From: DASWOJ01 sp964250755
GTDB lineage: Bacteria; Pseudomonadota; Alphaproteobacteria; Acetobacterales; Acetobacteraceae
DNA: 64,000 nt
Assembly (NCBI GenBank): GCA_964250755.1
Contig: CAXUHB010000019.1
Span: 5,053-69,052, forward strand
Reading direction: 5' to 3'
In this document: positions 24,074 through 31,958 of the stretch, in pieces
How the letters are laid out: the number at the start of each line of letters is the position of its first letter
Position numbering within the stretch: the stretch's first letter is position 1
Translations under genes and position numbers: made by a program
Notes under the pieces: generated by a model
Seen by the model: only the letters and a program-made list of their open reading frames with translations
Database searches by the model: none
Told to the model about the DNA's origin: nothing

Positions 24074-24828
24074 CCCGGCCCCCCCAAAGTCGCGCGCTCA
24101 GAACCAACGCGCTCAGACTGGGCGTGAACGTGGACCACGTCGCCACCGTCCGGAACGCCCGCGGCGGCGAGCATCCCGATCCCTTCGCCGCCGCGCTGGT
24201 CGCGGTCGGTGCCGGGGCGGACGGGATCACGGTCCACCTGCGGGAGGACCGGCGGCACATCCGCGACGCCGACCTGCACCGCATCGCCGCCGCGTCCGAG
24301 ATCGTCCTGAACTTCGAGATGGCGGCGACCGACGAGATGGTCGCCCTGGCCTGCAAGCTGCGCCCCCACGCCGCCTGCCTGGTGCCGGAACGCCGGACGG
24401 AAGTGACGACCGAAGGCGGCCTGGACGCCGCCGGCCAGGCCGCCGCCCTGCGCCCCAAGGTGCAGATGCTGCGCGACGCCGGCATCCGCGTGTCCCTGTT
24501 CCTGGACCCGGACGAGCTGCAGCTCCAAGCCGCCCAGGACCTGGGCGCGGCGGTGGTGGAGCTGCACACCGGCGCCTACGCCGAGGGCCGCCCCGGCGAG
24601 CTGGAGCGGCTGCGGCAGGGCGCGCGGGCCCTGGACGGCCTGGGGCTGGAGTGCCACGCCGGCCACGGCCTGACCTACGGCAACGTGGGCGCCATCGCCG
24701 CAATCCCGGAGGTGATGGAGCTGAACATAGGCCACTTCATCATCGGCCAGTCCATCACCGACGGCCTGGCCAACGTGGTCGCCACCATGCGCGCCATGAT
24801 GCAGGCGGCGCGGGAGAACGGGGCATGA
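24070..24828 (+). CDS. pdxJ: Pyridoxine 5'-phosphate synthase
   Basis: A 252-residue TIM-barrel enzyme condensing the PdxA product with deoxyxylulose phosphate to pyridoxine phosphate. LGVNVDHVATVRNARGG, ADGITVHLREDRRHI, LVPERRTEVTTEGG and ECHAGHGLTYGNV are all diagnostic. ATGA overlaps occur at both ends (with pdxA and with the flavin-oxidase-like gene), so all three are translated as a unit. Confidence 0.97.
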   Translation: MTRPPQSRALRTNALRLGVNVDHVATVRNARGGEHPDPFAAALVAVGAGADGITVHLREDRRHIRDADLHRIAAASEIVLNFEMAATDEMVALACKLRPHAACLVPERRTEVTTEGGLDAAGQAAALRPKVQMLRDAGIRVSLFLDPDELQLQAAQDLGAAVVELHTGAYAEGRPGELERLRQGARALDGLGLECHAGHGLTYGNVGAIAAIPEVMELNIGHFIIGQSITDGLANVVATMRAMMQAARENGA

Positions 24829-25466
24829 GCCAGACAGCCACCAGCACGGCGGTTGGCGGCGCAATCACCGACCTGGACGCGCTGGACCGCATCTACGGCG
24901 CCGTGGACCCGCGCAGCATTATCAAAGTCACGGACCACATCCACCCCGTGTATCGCCCCTGGATCGAGGCATCGCCCTTCGCCGTGCTGTCCACCGTGGG
25001 GCCGGAGGGGGTGGACGCCTCCCCGCGCGGCGACGGCCCGGGCTTCGTGACGGTGGAGGACGCGCGCACCCTGCTGCTGCCCGACCGCCGCGGCAACAAC
25101 CGCGTGGACACCTTGCGGAACATCGTCCGCGACCCCCGCGTGGCCCTGCTGTTCCTGGTGCCCGGCCTGGGCGAGACCCTGCGCGTCAACGGCACCGCCG
25201 CCGTCCTGGTCGCGCCCGCGCTGCTCGACCGCTTCGCCGTGGGGGGCAAGCCCCCGCGCAGCGTGCTGTCCATCACGGTGCAGGAGGTCTATTTCCAGTG
25301 CTCCCGCGCCGTGGTCCGCGCCGAGCTATGGGACCCGGCGCACCACGTCGCCCGCGGCACCCTGCCCACCGCCGGGGCGATCCTGGCGGCGCTGAGCGCG
25401 GACCAGCACGGCGGCGCGGAGTATGACCGTGCCCTGCCGGAGCGGGTGCGGGCAACGCTGTACTGA
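24825..25466 (+). CDS. Pyridoxamine 5'-phosphate oxidase-family flavoprotein
   Basis: A 213-residue split-barrel FMN-binding protein: SPFAVLSTVGPEGVDASPRGDGPGFV and LLPDRRGNNRVDTLRNIVRDPRVALLFLVPG match the MSMEG_1061-type subgroup of the PNPOx superfamily. It is not a canonical PdxH, which has a different C-terminal substrate-binding motif. Overlap with pdxJ by ATGA makes a B6-related role attractive: the pathway product is pyridoxine phosphate, which needs oxidation. The activity is inference only. Confidence 0.85.
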   Translation: MSQTATSTAVGGAITDLDALDRIYGAVDPRSIIKVTDHIHPVYRPWIEASPFAVLSTVGPEGVDASPRGDGPGFVTVEDARTLLLPDRRGNNRVDTLRNIVRDPRVALLFLVPGLGETLRVNGTAAVLVAPALLDRFAVGGKPPRSVLSITVQEVYFQCSRAVVRAELWDPAHHVARGTLPTAGAILAALSADQHGGAEYDRALPERVRATLY

Positions 25467-25607
25467 CATCAACCGCCACGAAATCTGAGACGGATCACGA
25501 CTTCGGATGGATGGCGTGATCGCGCCAGCCTGCGCGCCTGGCCGGGCATCGGCCATCACCCTGTTCCGCCCGCCGCGGCAATCCCTGCAGCACCGGAGGT
25601 CCGCACG

Positions 25608-26177
25608 ATGCTCCCGCCCTTCAACGTCGAGGACCTCCGTCAGCGCGTCCAGGCCGGCGAGACCTTCGCCTATCACCTCTTCTATGGCCATACTCCCCGC
25701 AAGGACGGCAGGCCGTCGAGCGCCGTGTTCAGCCAGTTCCACCCCTGCCGTTTCGAGCTGGACGGCCAAGCCTACTGCTGGGCCGAGCAGTGGATGATGG
25801 CCGGCAAGGCCCGCCTGTTCGGCGACGACGCCGCCCTGCAGCGGATCATGGCGGCGCAGTCCCCCTACGAGTGCAAGCAGCTTGGCCGCGAGGTCGCCCA
25901 CTACGACGATGCCAGGTGGGCCGCCGCCCGCTTCGACCTGGTCACCCGGGGCAGCGTGGCGAAGTTCGGCGGGGATGCCGCCCTGCGCGGCTACCTGCTC
26001 GGCACCGGCGACGCCATCCTGGTTGAGGCCGCGCCGCAAGATGCCGTTTGGGGCATCGGGCTGGGCCGGGACGATGCCAACGTCCATGATCCCCTGGCAT
26101 GGCCCGGCCTCAACCTGCTCGGCTTCGCCCTCGTGCGGGCACGGAGCATCCTGCGCGGGGTAGCGCCAGCCCCATAA
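25608..26177 (+). CDS. NADAR (YbiA-like) domain protein
   Basis: A 189-residue NADAR-fold protein (COG3236). FYGHTPRKDG, FSQFHPCRFELDGQAYCWAEQWMMAGKARLFGD and WAAARFDLVTRGSVAKFG are the conserved blocks, including the Trp-Ala-Glu-Gln-Trp-Met-Met segment. Known members hydrolyse riboflavin intermediates (YbiA) or reverse ADP-ribosylation of guanine in DNA. No DarT-type toxin or reductase of the riboflavin path lies next to it, so its substrate is open. Confidence 0.9.
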   Translation: MLPPFNVEDLRQRVQAGETFAYHLFYGHTPRKDGRPSSAVFSQFHPCRFELDGQAYCWAEQWMMAGKARLFGDDAALQRIMAAQSPYECKQLGREVAHYDDARWAAARFDLVTRGSVAKFGGDAALRGYLLGTGDAILVEAAPQDAVWGIGLGRDDANVHDPLAWPGLNLLGFALVRARSILRGVAPAP

Positions 26178-26270
26178 GACCGGCGGCCGGTCCTGGTTCG
26201 ATGCGCCAAACCCTTGCACCAGCTTAGGATTTGCCTGACCTAGCCGCTCCTGTAGCCAAAGGGCGCGGCA

Positions 26271-27026
26271 TTGGACCTCCTACTCGACCCGCAAGTCTGG
26301 ATCAGCCTCCTAACGCTCACGGCGCTGGAAGTGGTGCTGGGCATAGACAACCTGATCTTCGTGGCGATCCTCGCCAACAAGCTGCCGCCGCACCAGCAGG
26401 TGCGCGCACGGCGGATCGGGCTGGCCCTGGCGCTGGTCATGCGCCTGGCGCTGCTGGCGTCGCTGGCTGGGATCGTGGGACTGACCACCCCGGTGTTCGA
26501 GGCCGCGGGCCGCGCCTTCTCCTGGCGGGACCTGGTGCTGATCGCGGGCGGGCTGTTCCTGGCCTGGAAAGGCACCACTGAAATCCACAACCGGATGGAG
26601 GCGGGTGCGGACGAAGCGCCCGGCAGGGGGCGTGCCGCTGCCAGCTTTGGGAGCGTGATCGCGCAGATCATCCTGCTGGACCTGGTGTTCTCGCTCGACA
26701 GCGTCATCACGGCGGTGGGGATGGTGAACCAGTTGTGGATCATGTCCACGGCGGTCATCGTCGCGGCCATCGCCATGCTGGTGGCCAGCGGGCCGCTGTC
26801 CGCCTTCGTCAACCGGCATCCCACGGTGAAGATGCTGGCGCTCAGCTTCCTGCTGATGATCGCGATGGTGCTGGTGGCGGACGGGTTCGGCGTCCACATC
26901 CCGAAGGGCTACGTGTATGCGGCGATGGGCTTCTCGGTGATGGTGGAGACGCTGAACCTGGTGGCGGCGTCCCGGCGCCGGGCGCGGATGGTCCGGGCGG
27001 AACCCGCGCCGCGCCACGGCGCTTGA
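26271..27026 (+). CDS. TerC family integral membrane protein
   Basis: A 251-residue membrane protein of about seven helices. EVVLGIDNLIFVAILANKLPPHQQ with its Asp in the first helix, and LDLVFSLDSVITAVGM with the second, are the conserved acidic intramembrane sites of TerC, thought to bind or export metal ions (Mn2+ efflux in well-studied members). Another acidic site is in MVLVADGFGVHIPKGY. The start codon is TTG at 26271. The 66-residue acidic gene follows by 22 nt. Confidence 0.93.
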   Translation: MDLLLDPQVWISLLTLTALEVVLGIDNLIFVAILANKLPPHQQVRARRIGLALALVMRLALLASLAGIVGLTTPVFEAAGRAFSWRDLVLIAGGLFLAWKGTTEIHNRMEAGADEAPGRGRAAASFGSVIAQIILLDLVFSLDSVITAVGMVNQLWIMSTAVIVAAIAMLVASGPLSAFVNRHPTVKMLALSFLLMIAMVLVADGFGVHIPKGYVYAAMGFSVMVETLNLVAASRRRARMVRAEPAPRHGA

Positions 27027-27048
27027 GGGCCAGCACAGGAGACGCGCG

Positions 27049-27249
27049 ATGTCCGACGACAAGCACGAGAAGGCCAGGGACCTTGCCGAGGAGGCGCTGG
27101 AAGCCCTGGACGAGGGCGACGAGGCCCGGGCCGACCGGCTGATTGCGCAGGCCAAGAAGCTGGATAAGTCGGCGGTGGTCGAGTTGGTCCAGGACTTGGA
27201 GGAAGATGCCGGGGCTGATCCGGACGCTGCGCGTCGGGCCGGCGGGTGA
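27049..27249 (+). CDS. Small acidic helical protein of unknown function
   Basis: A 66-residue, highly charged protein (SDDKHEKARDLAEEALEALDEG.. ) predicted as a helical hairpin, with no Cys, signal or membrane segment. AGGAGA lies 8 nt before the ATG, a good ribosome site, and coding-type codon use supports it. It follows terC closely and may be co-transcribed. Family not recognised. Confidence 0.7.
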   Translation: MSDDKHEKARDLAEEALEALDEGDEARADRLIAQAKKLDKSAVVELVQDLEEDAGADPDAARRAGG

Positions 27250-27382
27250 CGGGACCGCGGCAGAGAAACTCCTGAAGCAGGCAGACCTTCAGAACCGGCT
27301 AGTTGCGGCCTGTCCATCAGCCGTTGCAGGAGCCGGGGCCGCGACTACCCGGTTGCTTGACGCTGTAGGTTGGCTGGCCCGG

Positions 27383-27464
27383 GCAGGGCGGGACAGCATC
27401 CGTGACCTTCGCCCACATCCTGGCGTTGCGGCTGTGCGGACGGCGCTGCGCTCTTCCGCCCTAC
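27383..27464. repeat. Family-C palindromic repeat, diverged copy
   Basis: Begins GCAGGGCGGGACAGC and ends GCGCTCTTCCGCCCTAC, matching the outer ends of the copies at 18943 and 48794; the centre is altered and 3 bp shorter. Confidence 0.65.
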
Positions 27465-27485
27465 AATCCGGCCGTCCCGCGGGCA

Positions 27486-27586
27486 GTGATCGTTGCGGGG
27501 CGCTCCTGCGCCGCTGTGGTCCAGGAACTGGCGGGATGGCGCTGGCCGCTCCTGGATTGCCGCGTCGCTACCCTCATTGCAATGAC
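27486..27586. repeat. Family-B palindromic repeat, diverged copy
   Basis: Begins GTGATCGTTGCGGGGCGC and ends CCTCATTGCAATGAC with inner CCAGGAACTGG..CTCCTGGATTGCCG. It follows the family-C copy by 21 bp, the same C-then-B order seen at 18943-19175. Confidence 0.65.
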
Positions 27587-27644
27587 GGGATGCAATCAGC
27601 GCAAACGGTTGCTGGGATCAATCCATGCCCCGCGCTGAATGCGG

Positions 27645-29138
27645 CTAATCGTCCCCCGCATGGATCACATCCAGGTCCGCGAACCGCGTGAACTCGCCTT
27701 CGAACAGCACGTCTATCTTGCCCGTGGGGCCGTGGCGCTGCTTCTCAATGATGATCTCGGCCTTGTTGTGGACCAGCTCCATGTCGCGCTGCCACTTGTC
27801 GAGCGCAGACTGGAACTTGTCCTCGCTCTCGAACGCCATCTGCTTCGGGGCGCGCTGCTGCAGGTAGTATTCGTCCCGGTAGATGAACATCACCATGTCC
27901 GCGTCCTGCTCAATGGTGCCGGACTCGCGCAGGTCGGAGAGCTGGGGCCGCTTGTCCTCGCGGCTTTCCACCGCGCGGGAGAGCTGGGACAGCGCCAGCA
28001 CCGGCACTTCCAGCTCCTTGGCGATGGCCTTCAGGCCCTGGGTGATTTGGCTGATCTCCAGCACGCGGGACTCTGGCTTGGTGCCCACGCTGGGGCGCAT
28101 CAGCTGCAGGTAGTCCACCACCACCAGGCTCAACCCCTTGGTGCGCTTCAGGCGGCGGCAGCGGGTCCGCATGGCGGACAGGGTCAGCGCCGGGGTGTCG
28201 TCTATGTGCAGCGGCAAGCCGCCGATCTCGCGGCTGACCTGCACGAAGCGGTCGAAATCCTTCTGCCCGATCTCACCCCGGCGGATACGGTCGCCGGACA
28301 CCCGCGCCTCCTCCGCCAGCAGGCGGGTGGCCAACTGCTCCGCGCTCATTTCCAGGGAGAAGATGGCCACCGACCCCTTGGGCACGGCATTGGGGTCGGC
28401 GGCCTTGGCCTCGCGCACCAGGGCGCGGGCGCCGCCGAAGGCGATCTTGGTGGCCAGCGCCGACTTGCCCATGCCGGGGCGTCCGGCCAGGATCATCAGG
28501 TCGGAGGGGTGCAGGCCGCCGGTCTTCTTGTCCAGGTCGCGCAGGCCCGTGCTCAGCCCGCTCACGTGGCCGGACCGGCGGAAGGCGCGCTCGGCGCCCA
28601 GGATGGCGTCGGTCAGCGCCCGCTCGAAGGTGATCAGCCCGCCGTCGCTGCCGCTGTGGGTCGCCAAGCGGAACAGTTCGGACTCTGCCAACTCGATCTG
28701 CTGGCGGCCGTCCAGCTCGGCCTCCATGCCGAAGGCGTTGTTGACCACGACCTCGCCGATATCAATCAACTGCCGCCGCAGCCAGGCGTCGTGGACGGCT
28801 CGGCCGTATTCCCCGGCGTTGATGATGCCGACCATCGCCATCAGCAACTGCGCGAAGTAGGCGGTGCCGCCGACCTCGTCGAGCAGGCCGGAGTGCTCGA
28901 ACTCCGCCTTGAGGGTCACGGCGTCGGCAAGCTGCCCCGCCTCCACGCGCCGCACGATGGCCTGGTAGATGCGGCCGTGGACAGGGTCCACGAAGTGCTC
29001 GGGCGACAGGAACTCGCTGACCCGCTCGTAGGCCTTGTTGTTGGCCAGCAGCGCGCCCAGCAGCGCCTGCTCCGCCTGCTGGTTGGACGGCGGCTGGCGC
29101 TGGGACAGGCCCAGCAGCGGGGAGTGCATGTCGTTCAT
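27645..29138 (-). CDS. dnaB: Replicative DNA helicase
   Basis: A 497-residue DnaB. The N-terminal helical domain (PPSNQQAEQALLGALLANNKAYERV) binds primase; the RecA-like C-terminal domain has Walker A GRPGMGKSA, VAIFSLEMSAEQLATR, Walker B SLVVVDYLQLM and the arginine-finger region RESGTIEQDADMVMFIYR. It is full length with no intein. The ATG at 29138 gives the usual N-terminus; an ATG 9 nt further in is possible. No partner replication gene is adjacent. Confidence 0.97.
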   Translation of the reverse strand: MNDMHSPLLGLSQRQPPSNQQAEQALLGALLANNKAYERVSEFLSPEHFVDPVHGRIYQAIVRRVEAGQLADAVTLKAEFEHSGLLDEVGGTAYFAQLLMAMVGIINAGEYGRAVHDAWLRRQLIDIGEVVVNNAFGMEAELDGRQQIELAESELFRLATHSGSDGGLITFERALTDAILGAERAFRRSGHVSGLSTGLRDLDKKTGGLHPSDLMILAGRPGMGKSALATKIAFGGARALVREAKAADPNAVPKGSVAIFSLEMSAEQLATRLLAEEARVSGDRIRRGEIGQKDFDRFVQVSREIGGLPLHIDDTPALTLSAMRTRCRRLKRTKGLSLVVVDYLQLMRPSVGTKPESRVLEISQITQGLKAIAKELEVPVLALSQLSRAVESREDKRPQLSDLRESGTIEQDADMVMFIYRDEYYLQQRAPKQMAFESEDKFQSALDKWQRDMELVHNKAEIIIEKQRHGPTGKIDVLFEGEFTRFADLDVIHAGDD

Positions 29139-29202
29139 GGGTCGCGCAGCATAACCGATTCGGCGGGGTGCCGGCAGGGTTCCGCCTGTGGATGGCTGTG
29201 GA

Positions 29203-30441
29203 TTAGGGGGACAACACGGTTTGCGGCATCCGCGCCACAGGTGCGCCGGGCTGCAGCAGGTAGTCCCGCGTCGTCGGCACCGCGTCCACCGACGCGGCAA
29301 GCTGCATCTGCCAGACCATGTGCCCGGTGTGGCGGAAGGCCAGCTCCGCCCCAGCCAGATAGAACTCGAACATGCGGCAGAACCGCTCGTCGTACAGGGC
29401 GGCCACGGCGTCGCGCCGGTCCAGCAGGTTGCGGCGCCAGTGGCGCAGGGTCTCGGCGTAGTGCAGGCGCAGGATCTCCACGTCGGTGACGTGCAGGCCG
29501 CTGCGCTCGGCGGCGGGCAGGACCTCGCTCAGTGCCGGGGAGTAGCCGCCGGGAAAGATGTACTTGGCCAGCCAGGCGTTGGTGGCTGCAGGGCCATGGC
29601 TGCGCCCGATGGAGTGCAGCAGCGCCACCCCGTCCGGCGCCAGCACCCGGCGCAGCACGCCGAAGAATGCCTTGTAGTGGCTGACACCCACATGCTCGAA
29701 CATGCCGACCGACACGACGCGGTCCCACTCGCCGGCCAGGGCGCGGTAGTCCATCAGCTCGAACCGCACCTGGTCCTGCAGGCCCGCGTCCACCGCGCGG
29801 GCGCGGGCGGCGGCAAGCTGTTCCTCGGACAGGGTGATGCCGGTGACCTCGACGCCATGCTCGCGCGCCAGGGTCAGCGCCATGCCGCCCCAGCCGCAGC
29901 CGATGTCCAGCACGCGCATCCCCGGGCGCAGCAGCAGCTTGGCGGCGACCAGGCGCTTCTTGGCAGCCTGGGCCTCGTCCAGTGTTTCGGTGCCGGTGGG
30001 GAAGTAGGCACAGGAGTATTGCCGGTCGGCGTCCAGCAGCAGGGCGTACAGGCGTCCGTTCAGGTCGTAGTGGTGCGCCGCGTTGCGCCGGGCGCGGGCG
30101 GCGGGGTTGAACTGCGCCAGGCGCTTGACGGCTGCGCCCACCATCCCGTGCAGCGCCATGACGGGCTGCTGCCCGCCCTGGACCAGGTTGGCCATCAGCA
30201 GGTCCAGGGCGTCGTGGATCGTGCAGCCCACGGGAGCGATGGTGCCGTCCATGTAGCCCTCGCCCAGCGCCAGGCCGGGATTGAGCACCATGCGGCGCAC
30301 GGCGGACCAGTCGGTGACGGTGAAGGCGATGGCCGGGCCGGGTGCGCCCTCGTGGCGCGACACATGCCCGTCGGGATAGCGGACCTGCAGGCTGCCGACG
30401 ACGAGGAAGCGCCGGATCAGGCTGTCCAGGGCGTAGCGCAT
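29203..30441 (-). CDS. Cyclopropane-fatty-acyl-phospholipid synthase family methyltransferase
   Basis: A 412-residue SAM-dependent enzyme that adds a methylene bridge to unsaturated acyl chains of membrane phospholipids. After an N-terminal lipid-binding region (GYMDGTIAPVGCTIHDALDLL), SAM motif I is VLDIGCGWGGMALTLA. SVGMFEHVGVSHYKAFFGVLRRVL and IGRSHGPAATNAWLAKYIFPGGYSP carry the catalytic Glu and bicarbonate-site residues. GGAG precedes the ATG at 30441; a longer frame to 30522 lacks this. The symbol cfa is probable but some relatives act on other lipids. Confidence 0.92.
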   Translation of the reverse strand: MRYALDSLIRRFLVVGSLQVRYPDGHVSRHEGAPGPAIAFTVTDWSAVRRMVLNPGLALGEGYMDGTIAPVGCTIHDALDLLMANLVQGGQQPVMALHGMVGAAVKRLAQFNPAARARRNAAHHYDLNGRLYALLLDADRQYSCAYFPTGTETLDEAQAAKKRLVAAKLLLRPGMRVLDIGCGWGGMALTLAREHGVEVTGITLSEEQLAAARARAVDAGLQDQVRFELMDYRALAGEWDRVVSVGMFEHVGVSHYKAFFGVLRRVLAPDGVALLHSIGRSHGPAATNAWLAKYIFPGGYSPALSEVLPAAERSGLHVTDVEILRLHYAETLRHWRRNLLDRRDAVAALYDERFCRMFEFYLAGAELAFRHTGHMVWQMQLAASVDAVPTTRDYLLQPGAPVARMPQTVLSP

Positions 30442-30618
30442 GGCATCTCCGGGTTGACCGGGGTGGGTTAGCGATGAACGGCAGGGGTGGCTAGTGCCAA
30501 CCGGAACCAGGCTCTCCTTCACTTCGGCCGGAACAAGGGGGAAGCGGCGGCTGCCCTGGGAACCTCAGCCATCCCGGCCGGTTCACCTCCCTGTCCCGCC
30601 TGCACAGGAGCCTTCCCC

Positions 30619-31872
30619 ATGCTGCCGATCACACGGCGCGCCGCTGCAACCGGCGCCGCATCCATCCTCGGCGCGCAGTTCGCCGCCGCCCAGCAGCCGC
30701 CGGAGCTGCGCGGCAAGGCCGAGGGCGGCAAGGTCGAGCTGCCGAACATCAACGCGGCCAGCGAGGTCGAGTCCACCCTTGCCAACCCCGACCCGATGGC
30801 AAAGCGCCTGGGGATTGCCGTCGTCGGCATCGGGCGGCTGACGCTGGAGCAGATCATGCCGGGCTTCGCGCAGTCCAGGCACGCCCGCGTCACCGCGCTC
30901 GTGAGCGGCGACCCGGCGAAGGCCCGCACCGTCGCGGCGCAGTACGGCGTGGCGGAGACGCACCTGTACGACTACGCCGGCTTCGACCGGCTGCGCGACA
31001 ATCCCGACGTGGACGCGGTCTATATCGTCCTGCCCAACGACATGCACATGGAATACACCCTGCGCGCCGCACAGGCCGGCAAGCACGTGCTGTGCGAGAA
31101 GCCGATGGCGACCAGCAGCTCCGACGCCGCCCGCATGGTCGAGGCCTGCAGCGCCGCCCGGCGCACGCTGATGATCGCCTACCGCATGCAGTACGACCCC
31201 TACCACCGCGCGCTGATCGAGATGGCGCGGACCCAGGCGCTCGGCCCCGTCCGGCTGATCAGCGCGGTCAACACCCAGAACCAGGGCGACCCCCGGCAAT
31301 GGCGGCAGGTCCGCAGCCAGGCCGGCGGCGGCTCCTTGCCGGACATCGGGCTGTATTGCCTCAGCGCCGCCCGCTACCTGACCGGGGAGGAGCCGGTGGA
31401 GATCACGGCGCAGCTGACGCAGCCCAAGGACGACCCGCGCTTCCGCGAGGTCGAGGACACCTGCGCCTTCACGCTCCGGTTTCCATCCGGCGTGGTGGCG
31501 CAGTGCAGCAGCAACTACAGCGCCTATGAGAGCCGGCACCTGCGCATGATGGCCGCCGATGGCTACGCCGAGCTGGACCCGGCCTTCGCCTACGAGGGGC
31601 TGACCATGCGGATCGGGCGCAAGGCGGGCAAGGCGCACGCCGTCGAGCAGCGGCGGTTCGGCGAGCGCAACCAGTTCGCGCGGGAGATGGACCACTTCGC
31701 CGAGTGCGTCCGCACCGGCCGCCGGCCGCACACCCCCGGGGAGGAGGGATTGCAGGACCATCGCCTCATGGAGGCCATCTACCAGGCGGCGCAGGGCGGC
31801 GGCGTGGTGAAGCTGCCGGCGTCTGCCGGCCTGGACGCCACCCGCGGGCCGGCGCCGCAGGCGGACGGCTGA
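30619..31872 (+). CDS. Exported Gfo/Idh/MocA family oxidoreductase
   Basis: A 417-residue NADP-dependent sugar oxidoreductase resembling glucose-fructose oxidoreductase. The N-terminus TRRAAATGAASILGAQFAAAQQ is a Tat-type signal. The Rossmann motif LGIAVVGIGRLTLEQIMPGF, the catalytic CEKPMATSSSDAARM (Glu-Lys-Pro) and the C-terminal substrate domain with GGGSLPDIGLYCLSAARYLTGEEP follow. Export folded with its cofactor, as known for Zymomonas GFOR, is inferred. AGGAG lies 8 nt before the ATG. Confidence 0.9.
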   Translation: MLPITRRAAATGAASILGAQFAAAQQPPELRGKAEGGKVELPNINAASEVESTLANPDPMAKRLGIAVVGIGRLTLEQIMPGFAQSRHARVTALVSGDPAKARTVAAQYGVAETHLYDYAGFDRLRDNPDVDAVYIVLPNDMHMEYTLRAAQAGKHVLCEKPMATSSSDAARMVEACSAARRTLMIAYRMQYDPYHRALIEMARTQALGPVRLISAVNTQNQGDPRQWRQVRSQAGGGSLPDIGLYCLSAARYLTGEEPVEITAQLTQPKDDPRFREVEDTCAFTLRFPSGVVAQCSSNYSAYESRHLRMMAADGYAELDPAFAYEGLTMRIGRKAGKAHAVEQRRFGERNQFAREMDHFAECVRTGRRPHTPGEEGLQDHRLMEAIYQAAQGGGVVKLPASAGLDATRGPAPQADG

Positions 31873-31958
31873 CACGGGACGGCTGGCACGGGGTGGCCGG
31901 CATGGGTAGCCGGCACGGGATGGCTGACAGGGGCGGAATGGGGGAGTATGCCTGACCC

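Larger units (their letters stand above)
27250..27644. other. Intergenic region holding a family C-B repeat pair
   Basis: This 395-bp gap between two converging genes contains a diverged family-C copy (27383-27464) and a diverged family-B copy (27486-27586). No gene is supported; short open frames here do not look coding. Confidence 0.7.

Noticed and set aside
26190..26240. A GGTTCGATGC segment resembling a tRNA T-loop
   Set aside because: No acceptor, D-arm or anticodon arm could be paired around it.
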